NCBI GenBank assembly: GCA_003157895.1
Contig: PMKW01000164.1
Location: 9,504-15,461, forward strand
Direction of reading: 5' to 3'
Length of the DNA: 5,958 nt
Origin: Methanoregula sp.
Lineage (GTDB): Archaea > Halobacteriota > Methanomicrobia > Methanomicrobiales > Methanospirillaceae
The notes under the pieces are model-generated. The model saw only the letters and a program-made list of their open reading frames with translations, did no database searches and was not told the DNA's origin. The translations under genes and the position numbers were made by a program. How positions within the stretch are numbered: position 1 is the first letter of the stretch; each line of letters opens with the position of its first letter. Shown here one piece after another: positions 1 through 4,281 of the stretch.

Positions 1-1526
1 GAGGGGCGGGTCGGCCGTGACTTGAACTCCGGGTGGAACTGGGTGGCAAAGAAGAACGGGTGGCCCGGAAGTTCGAGACACTCCATCCTGTTTTTATTCG
101 TGGCCGAGAAGACCATCCCAGCGTTCTCCAGCTGTTCGATGTATGACGGGTTCACTTCATACCGGTGGCGGTGGCGCTCGACGATCTGCTTCTGGCCATA
201 GAGCCTGTTCGCCAGCGTGCCATCGCGGATGTCTGCTGTGTAATCACCAAGGCGCATCGTGCCGCCGAGCTGGTTAAGTCCTTCCTGCTCCGGAAGGAGC
301 GCGATCACGTGCGTCCCTTCGCCGAACTCCTCGCTTGTGGCATCGGGAAGACCTGCCTTGTTGCGGGCGTACTCCACGGTCGCCAGCTGGAACCCCAGGC
401 AGAGACCGAGGAAGGGGATGTTGTTCTCGCGCGCAAACTGAATCGCCTCGATCTTCCCCTCGATGCCCCGCTTCCCGAAGCCGCCCGGGATCAGGATGCC
501 ATCGTAGTCCTTGAGCGAGTCCCGCTCGTAGCGCTCTGCGTCCAGCCATGCGATCTTCACTTCGGTGGACAGGGAACGGCCCGCGTGCTTGAGTGATTCC
601 TTGATGCTGATATACACATCCTCGATCCCATACTTGCTCACGATGGCAACGGTCACCCGGTTCGTGTACTCCTTGTTCACGATCCGGTACCACGTGGTAT
701 CTGCTTCTTTCCTGTCCAGCCCGAGGTGAGCGGAGAGTACATCCGCGATGCCCTCCTTCTCCATTTCCATCGGGACGGCATACGTGTCCGGTGCGGTTGC
801 CGCGGAGATGACCGCGCTCTGCGGAAGGTCGCAGAACGCCGAAACTTTCCGTTTCGTGCCGGCCCCGATGGGGTTGGCACTCCTGCCCACGATGATGTCC
901 GCATGGAGCCCCAGTTCCCGCAGCGCCTTGACCGAGTGCTGGGTCGGTTTGGTCTTCATGTCCCCCATCGTGTCCTCTGGGAAGAGGGTCACATGGATCA
1001 GGATGTAGTCGTGCGGGGGGAGCTCGCCCCGCATCTGACGGATGGCCTCTAAAAACGGCATGCTCTCTATGTCGCCTACCGTACCGCCTACCTCGACAAG
1101 GCAGATATCCGCTATAGTCCCGTCCGGGAACTTCTCTTCTGCTGCCTGGCGGATGCATGTCTTGATCTGGTCGGTGATGTGGGGGATGATCTGGACCGTT
1201 TCCCCGAGAAAGTCCCCGCGGCGTTCCTTCTGGATGACCGTGCGGTACACCTTGCCGGTCGTGATATTGTGGGAGGCCGTCAGCTCGATGTCGAGGAACC
1301 GTTCGTAATTTCCAAGGTCAAGGTCAACCTCGCTCCCGTCTTTTAAGACAAAAACCTCGCCATGCTGGGCCGGGTTCATGGTACCTGCATCGATGTTCAG
1401 GTAGGGATCGATCTTGACTGCTGTTACCCGGTAACCCCGGTTTTTCAGGATCCGTCCTACTGATGCGGCGGTGATGCCTTTTCCAAGACCGCTCATCACT
1501 CCCCCGGTAACAATGATGTACTTCAC
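1..1526 (-). CDS. pyrG: CTP synthase (glutamine-hydrolysing), C-terminus cut by window edge
   Basis: Makes CTP from UTP, ATP and glutamine, the last step of de novo pyrimidine nucleotide synthesis, in the cytosol. I translated the minus strand from a GTG at 1526-1524 and found 508 uninterrupted codons to the edge. The N-terminal synthase domain (about residues 1-265) opens with [17 protein letters not shown], including P-loop Lys16, and carries [10 protein letters not shown] and [13 protein letters not shown], whose acidic residues bind Mg/nucleotide in the family. The class I glutamine amidotransferase domain follows, with the nucleophile Cys376 in GLCLGFQ and the His498-Pro-Glu500 pair in QFHPEF. 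About 20-30 C-terminal residues are missing, judged from the usual 530-550 aa. The GTG start is fixed by the conserved N-terminus; GGGGAG lies 7 nt upstream. The gene diverges from the TPR gene at 1716. Identification is firm. Confidence 0.98.
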   Translation of the reverse strand, partial: MKYIIVTGGVMSGLGKGITAASVGRILKNRGYRVTAVKIDPYLNIDAGTMNPAQHGEVFVLKDGSEVDLDLGNYERFLDIELTASHNITTGKVYRTVIQKERRGDFLGETVQIIPHITDQIKTCIRQAAEEKFPDGTIADICLVEVGGTVGDIESMPFLEAIRQMRGELPPHDYILIHVTLFPEDTMGDMKTKPTQHSVKALRELGLHADIIVGRSANPIGAGTKRKVSAFCDLPQSAVISAATAPDTYAVPMEMEKEGIADVLSAHLGLDRKEADTTWYRIVNKEYTNRVTVAIVSKYGIEDVYISIKESLKHAGRSLSTEVKIAWLDAERYERDSLKDYDGILIPGGFGKRGIEGKIEAIQFARENNIPFLGLCLGFQLATVEYARNKAGLPDATSEEFGEGTHVIALLPEQEGLNQLGGTMRLGDYTADIRDGTLANRLYGQKQIVERHRHRYEVNPSYIEQLENAGMVFSATNKNRMECLELPGHPFFFATQFHPEFKSRPTRP

Positions 1527-1580
1527 GTGAGATCTCCCCGATTATTCTTTTATATTTTCTCACAATACCTATTAGTTGTA
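1527..1580 (-). promoter_or_regulatory. Putative pyrG promoter and ribosome binding site
   Basis: Read on the minus strand, a TATA-like TATAAAAG lies at 1554-1547 after a purine-rich stretch that could serve as the BRE. GGGGAG at 1539-1534 is a fair Shine-Dalgarno match, 7 nt before the GTG start. The TATA centre is only about 25 nt from the start codon, so this box would give a near-leaderless transcript without the Shine-Dalgarno. A second A/T box (ACTAATAG, about 1576-1569) would place the RNA start near 1547 and include it. The sequence alone does not decide which is used. Confidence 0.5.
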
Positions 1581-1629
1581 TCTTACCGGCGTGAACGGGA
1601 GAGAGACCCGGCTATTCCGGGCAGGATTT

Positions 1630-1647
1630 TTACCGGTATACTACCGG
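1630..1647. repeat. Short inverted repeat in the divergent promoter region
   Basis: CCGGTA (1633-1638) and TACCGG (1642-1647) form a perfect 6-bp inverted repeat with a 3-nt spacer. A further TTACCGG lies at 1583-1589. The site sits between pyrG and the TPR gene, roughly 30-40 bp upstream of the latter's promoter-like box, so it could be an operator. TACCGG is also common in the coding parts of this window, so chance is a real alternative. Confidence 0.25.
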
Positions 1648-1675
1648 GAGTCGCCGTCGGTCCTGAGGATGGGAG

Positions 1676-1691
1676 CAAAGCAACCTTAATC
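1676..1691 (+). promoter_or_regulatory. Putative BRE/TATA-type promoter of the surface TPR gene
   Basis: CAAAGCAACCTTAATC reads as a purine-rich BRE-like part followed by the A/T box CTTAAT (1685-1690). The box centre is about 28 nt before the ATG at 1716, so initiation at the usual archaeal distance would fall within a few bases of the start codon. No Shine-Dalgarno precedes that ATG, which fits a leaderless mRNA. The same 16-mer with one change lies upstream of the gene at 2551-2967. Confidence 0.5.
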
Positions 1692-1715
1692 TGGCTGAGA
1701 TGAGAAAATAGAGCT

Positions 1716-2540
1716 ATGGATTTCAGGAAATTACCTACCATTCTGGCAATCCTTCTCTTAAGCGTCCTGATTGTACTGCCGGTTTTGTCCGCGGATACCA
1801 CTAACGTCACTCTGGCATCGGATAATCCCACTAACGTCACTCTGACACCGGACAATTCCACTAACGTCACTTTGACATCGGACAATCGCACCCTCACTAT
1901 GACGTCGGACAATCTCGAGAGAGATGTAGCAACGGGCCATTACAACAGCGCGGAGGAGCTTCTGGTAAAGGGCGACTACGCAAATGCCATCACGCTTTAC
2001 GACCAGGCTCTCGCATCGAATACCACGATGCTGAAAAAGACGGATGCCATCCTGTACCTCTACCGGGACGAGGCGTACGCCCAGATCCAGCTGGGGAACT
2101 ATAGTGACGCTATTGCAACTTCGGACGCCGGTCTCGTGTTATACCCATCCGACGCCATGCTCTGGAACAACAAGGGTTTTGCGCTCAGCCTCCTCGGGAA
2201 GACACAGGACGCCCTCACGGCCTATGATAAATCAGTCTCCTTTGACGGCAACTACACCACCGCATATATCAACCGGGGTAACGTCCTCAGTCAGATGGGG
2301 AGATACACGGAAGCAATTGCAGCCTATAGCCGGGCAAACGAGACCGATCCCTTCAACCTTGCCGCTGCTGACGGACTGGCCGCGGCAAAGAAATCCGAAT
2401 CCGAATCCACCGGGAACATGATTATCCTTCTGGTCATCGTACTCATTGCCGCAGCCGGTGTCGTTGTCTGGTATGTCAAATTCCGGAAACCGGCCAATCC
2501 TGCTCCGGAAGAAAAGAAAGATAAAACCAAAAAGAAATAA
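1716..2540 (+). CDS. Secreted, membrane-anchored TPR protein with sequon-repeat stalk
   Basis: A probable cell-surface protein of 274 aa; the specific function is not recognised. Residues 1-26 form a signal peptide (Arg4/Lys5, hydrophobic core, likely cleavage near Ala26). Residues 29-66 are about four copies of a 10-residue unit built on NVTLTSDN, with sequons at N30, N40, N47, N50 and N57; N37 is followed by proline and is unlikely to be used. Four TPR-like units follow (about 76-105, 110-144, 149-178, 183-214), with the usual G-x-Y-x-x-A-I pattern and further sequons at N102, N128, N179 and N208. One membrane helix spans about 235-254, before a tail of about 20 residues rich in lysine that should be cytoplasmic. 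The repeats would therefore face outwards, as protein-binding scaffolds. The ATG is chosen because it opens the signal peptide. Converges on the gene at 2551. Confidence 0.9.
   Translation: MDFRKLPTILAILLLSVLIVLPVLSADTTNVTLASDNPTNVTLTPDNSTNVTLTSDNRTLTMTSDNLERDVATGHYNSAEELLVKGDYANAITLYDQALASNTTMLKKTDAILYLYRDEAYAQIQLGNYSDAIATSDAGLVLYPSDAMLWNNKGFALSLLGKTQDALTAYDKSVSFDGNYTTAYINRGNVLSQMGRYTEAIAAYSRANETDPFNLAAADGLAAAKKSESESTGNMIILLVIVLIAAAGVVVWYVKFRKPANPAPEEKKDKTKKK
1798..1914 (+). repeat. 30-bp in-frame tandem repeat, about 3.9 copies
   Basis: Three full 30-bp copies at 1798-1827, 1828-1857 and 1858-1887 share the core CTAACGTCACT and differ at about four positions between neighbours. A fourth, degenerate copy at 1888-1914 has lost one codon (27 nt). 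Each unit codes ten residues including N-V-T, just after the signal peptide. The unit is a multiple of three, so copy number can change without breaking the frame. Confidence 0.92.
2511..2540 (-). terminator. T-rich terminator of the thioesterase-like gene
   Basis: Read on the minus strand, the DNA past the stop at 2551 is strongly T-rich, with runs of 3-5 T. It is the complement of the lysine-rich tail codons of the convergent TPR gene. Transcription of the minus-strand gene would probably end here, overlapping the neighbour's 3' end in antisense. Confidence 0.45.
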
Positions 2541-2558
2541 CAAACCTTTTTTATTTTG
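2541..2558 (+). terminator. T-tract terminator of the TPR gene
   Basis: Six T (2547-2552), one A and four T (2554-2557) start 6 nt after the TAA stop. T-runs are the known intrinsic termination signal of archaeal RNA polymerase, and no hairpin is needed. The tract extends into the last codons of the convergent gene. Confidence 0.6.
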
Positions 2559-2967
2559 CTGCAGTTATTGCGAATGATGCAGTGGTCCGCGAGAGCAGGG
2601 TTTTTTCCCCGTCATCCGCCCACACCACTGCTTCCATGAATGCGACCCGGCGCCCTTTCTTGATGACCTGCGCTTCTGCAAGGATGGTACCCTTCCGGAT
2701 ACCCTTGATGAAGCTGGTCGATTCGGCAATGGTAGCGATTCCCTCGTCCTTCTCAAGGAGCGGATAGAGAGCCAGCGCCATGGCTTCATCAGCAATAGCA
2801 ACGAGCATCCCGCCCTGGAGCCAGCCGACGCCGTTATGCATATCCGGCCGGACCGGCATTGTCAGCACTGCCTTACCGGCTTCCGCATTCACAATATCGA
2901 TCCCCGTCAGGCAGAAAAAAGGGTTGGCCTGCCTGCCGTCTTTCTTGATCTTTTCAAGATATGACAT
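2551..2967 (-). CDS. PaaI/4HBT-type hotdog-fold thioesterase-like protein
   Basis: A small cytosolic hotdog-fold protein (138 aa, usual length for the PaaI-type group), probably an acyl-CoA thioesterase acting as a dimer or tetramer; the substrate cannot be read from the sequence. After the N-terminal helix, the central motif HNGVGWLQGGMLVAIADEAM (residues 44-63) holds Asn45, Gly-Gly at 52-53 and Asp60. In the family these sit around the thioester and the long hotdog helix, with Asp/Glu as the likely general base. The frequent His-Gly-Gly is Gln51-Gly-Gly here. The C-terminal half alternates beta strands (GTILAEAQVIKKGRRVAFME). The frame stays open upstream to 3093, but that extension covers the promoter-like box and looks non-coding, so the ATG at 2967 is preferred. 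No clear Shine-Dalgarno. Confidence 0.87.
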   Translation of the reverse strand: MSYLEKIKKDGRQANPFFCLTGIDIVNAEAGKAVLTMPVRPDMHNGVGWLQGGMLVAIADEAMALALYPLLEKDEGIATIAESTSFIKGIRKGTILAEAQVIKKGRRVAFMEAVVWADDGEKTLLSRTTASFAITAAK

Positions 2968-2997
2968 GGTATACTCAGGAGATTTCAAACCAGAAAG

Positions 2998-3013
2998 GAT
3001 TAAGGTTACTTTG
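2998..3013 (-). promoter_or_regulatory. Putative promoter of the thioesterase-like gene
   Basis: On the minus strand this reads CAAAGTAACCTTAATC, identical in 15 of 16 positions to the box before the TPR gene at 1716. The CTTAAT centre is about 34 nt before the ATG at 2967, which predicts a 5' leader of only about 8 nt. This agrees with the missing Shine-Dalgarno and argues against a start at 3093. Confidence 0.5.
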
Positions 3014-3063
3014 TCAGCCAGTGAAAAAATTGGCAGGTTTGCTTCGAATCGCGGATATTGAGA

Positions 3064-3138
3064 GCCCCCGGCCTCAGGGTCTCCCCGAGGCACGGCTTGG
3101 CAGGCATCCCGCCGGGGGAGGCGGTGTTCATAACCACC
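3064..3138. other. GC-rich foldable intergenic segment
   Basis: CCCCCGGC (3065-3072) can pair perfectly with GCCGGGGG (3111-3118). Nested inside, 3072-3090 forms a hairpin (CCTC/GAGG, one A-C mismatch, GGG/CCC, loop TCT). CCGCC (3109-3113) could instead pair with GGCGG (3120-3124), which excludes the outer stem. A weak GGTG/CACC stem follows at 3123-3138. The segment lies between two promoter-like boxes in a divergent intergenic region, outside any convincing gene. It could be a small RNA, a protein-binding site or simply GC-rich DNA. No C/D box, tRNA or known riboswitch pattern was recognised. Confidence 0.35.
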
Positions 3139-3139
3139 C

Positions 3140-3156
3140 TTCCCGCACCATTAATA
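3140..3156 (+). promoter_or_regulatory. Putative promoter of the small gene at 3182
   Basis: ACCATTAATA contains the A/T box ATTAAT (3150-3155), centred about 29 nt before the ATG at 3182. This repeats the spacing seen at the TPR gene (28 nt) and resembles its ACCTTAAT core. It predicts a leaderless or nearly leaderless RNA, and no Shine-Dalgarno is present at the usual distance. Confidence 0.4.
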
Positions 3157-3181
3157 TGCTCCTTGAGATGACCTCATCTGT

Positions 3182-3412
3182 ATGCAGGAAGAAGAAACAA
3201 AGGAAATGCTTGCCGACCTTATCTGGCTCAACGCTGTTATTGCAACCGAGCTCATCCAGATAACCGAGAACTCCTCCGCAATACTTCGCAAGAGCCCGCC
3301 TCCCGCGAGCTGCCTTGCCGAACACCAAGCGCTCCGGAGCACCGCGCTTGCGATGGCAGAGAAGTACCGACCCGGGACCATGCTCGCCCAACACCTCGGT
3401 AAGCACCAGTAA
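3182..3412 (+). CDS. Small helical protein of unknown function
   Basis: I do not recognise this 76-aa protein. Residues 1-36 are acidic then amphipathic (MQEEETKEMLADLIWLNAVI) and read as one or two helices. A Pro-rich turn follows (about 39-42), then a second helical stretch (about 45-62) and a short basic end. There is no signal peptide, metal-binding cluster or convincing membrane segment. It is probably real because its codon choice resembles the neighbours and a promoter-like box sits at the right distance; the minus-strand frames opposite it look like random translation. The next gene begins 92 bp downstream on the same strand, so this could be the first gene of a unit with the glycosyltransferase, although a hairpin lies between them. 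Confidence 0.62.
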   Translation: MQEEETKEMLADLIWLNAVIATELIQITENSSAILRKSPPPASCLAEHQALRSTALAMAEKYRPGTMLAQHLGKHQ

Positions 3413-3449
3413 CGTTATGGGGACTCTCGGCCTAAACGTACTGCACATA

Positions 3450-3475
3450 CCTGTACCCGGCTCCCCGGGCACAGG
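3450..3475. other. 11-bp hairpin before the glycosyltransferase gene
   Basis: CCTGTACCCGG (3450-3460) pairs with CCGGGCACAGG (3465-3475) around a CTCC loop, with a single A-C mismatch. No T-run follows on either strand, so a classic intrinsic terminator is unlikely. It ends 14 nt before the GGAGGG ribosome binding site and could affect read-through, mRNA processing or translation of the downstream genes. Confidence 0.5.
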
Positions 3476-3489
3476 AAACAAAAGAGGGT

Positions 3490-3495
3490 GGAGGG
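3490..3495 (+). promoter_or_regulatory. Shine-Dalgarno of the glycosyltransferase gene
   Basis: GGAGGG is the strongest ribosome binding site in the window. It lies 9 nt before GTG 3505 and 12 nt before ATG 3508, favouring one of these over the ATG at 3559, which has no such site. A real leader fits an internal operon gene or a promoter further upstream. Confidence 0.6.
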
Positions 3496-3504
3496 TCTGG
3501 AAAC

Positions 3505-4281
3505 GTGATGGAATTCCCCCGCCCAGTACCCCCGGGGTACACCCTGACTCCCGATACCATGAATGCCGCACCAGATCTTCCCTACAGTCTTGTCATTCCC
3601 GCTTACAACGAGGAAAACCGCATCCGGCCGCTCTTCGATGCAATCAGCCACTTTGACGGTGAACTGATCGTTGTCTGCGATGGGACAGACGGGACGGCGC
3701 GTGTCGTCGAAGAGATTGCCCGCATGCGGACGGACCTTGCGATCCGGTGCCTTACCTTCAAATACCGTCTCGGGAAAGGAGGCGGTGTTATCGCCGGCAT
3801 TGCTGCTGCCCGGGCCCCCCTAGTCGGTTTTTTTGATGCCGACGGGTCGACGACCATATCCGAGATGATGCGTCTTTTTTCCTGCCTTGCCGATAATGAC
3901 GGCGCCATCGGCTCGCGCTGGGTAGCCGGTTCAACCCTCACGATCAGGCAGGGAATCCTGCGGCGGCTCGAGAGCCGGAGCTTCAACCTCCTGATCCGGT
4001 GCCTGTTCGGGCTGCACTTCCACGATACCCAGTGCGGAGCAAAGGTATTTAAAAAAACCGCTCTCGACAGGATACTCCCGGCAATGATCTCGCGGGGGTT
4101 TGAATTCGATGTCGAACTCCTCTGGCGGTTGCGCCGGGCCGGCTGCCGGGTCGTGGAGATCCCGATCGAATGGCAGAACAAGGGCGATTCCCGGGTGAGG
4201 AAGCAGGACATGGTGCGGATGGTAAGAGGCCTGTTCCGGGTAAGACTGGGATTTTTACGAGATGACTATGTCAGCCCGTGA
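3505..4281 (+). CDS. GT2 glycosyltransferase, polyprenyl-phosphate sugar transferase type (Alg5/DPM1-like)
   Basis: A GT-A fold transferase of 258 aa that probably moves a sugar from a nucleotide-sugar to dolichyl (polyprenyl) phosphate at the inner face of the membrane, supplying donors for surface glycan assembly. The nucleotide-binding start is SLVIPAYNEENRI (28-40), with CDGTDGT at 58-64. R88-L-G-K-G-G-G matches the Lys-Gly-Gly region of Alg5-like enzymes, the metal-binding motif is Asp111-Ala-Asp113-Gly, followed by GSR (136-138), DTQCGAKVF (174-182) and GFEFDVELL (198-206). The DTQCG-K-F and FD-E-L signatures are typical of dolichyl-phosphate glucose/mannose synthases. No membrane helix is visible, so it would be peripheral. 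The sugar is unknown. GTG 3505 or ATG 3508 fits the ribosome binding site; ATG 3559 would give the more usual short N-terminus. Overlaps the next gene by 20 bp. Confidence 0.9.
   Translation: MMEFPRPVPPGYTLTPDTMNAAPDLPYSLVIPAYNEENRIRPLFDAISHFDGELIVVCDGTDGTARVVEEIARMRTDLAIRCLTFKYRLGKGGGVIAGIAAARAPLVGFFDADGSTTISEMMRLFSCLADNDGAIGSRWVAGSTLTIRQGILRRLESRSFNLLIRCLFGLHFHDTQCGAKVFKKTALDRILPAMISRGFEFDVELLWRLRRAGCRVVEIPIEWQNKGDSRVRKQDMVRMVRGLFRVRLGFLRDDYVSP

Noticed and set aside
274..1158. Long minus-strand open frame of 294 codons, and a plus-strand one at 165-596
   Set aside because: Both lie inside pyrG in other frames. Their translations are Arg/Gly/Pro-rich and low-complexity, while the pyrG frame carries all family motifs.
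1583..1912. Minus-strand frame with a repeated V-R-V-T-L-V pattern
   Set aside because: It is the antisense reading of the 30-bp repeat in the TPR gene; the periodicity comes from the DNA repeat.
3036..3056. TTCGAATC resembling a tRNA T-loop
   Set aside because: The flanking bases do not pair as a T-stem, and no acceptor stem or anticodon arm can be built around it.
2968..3093. 42-residue N-terminal extension of the thioesterase-like protein
   Set aside because: It spans the promoter-like box and lacks the character of the hotdog family; starting at ATG 2967 gives the usual family length.
3128..3571. 147-codon minus-strand frame opposite the small gene and the glycosyltransferase start
   Set aside because: Random-looking composition with no domain, overlapping a better-supported plus-strand gene, promoter-like box and ribosome binding site.
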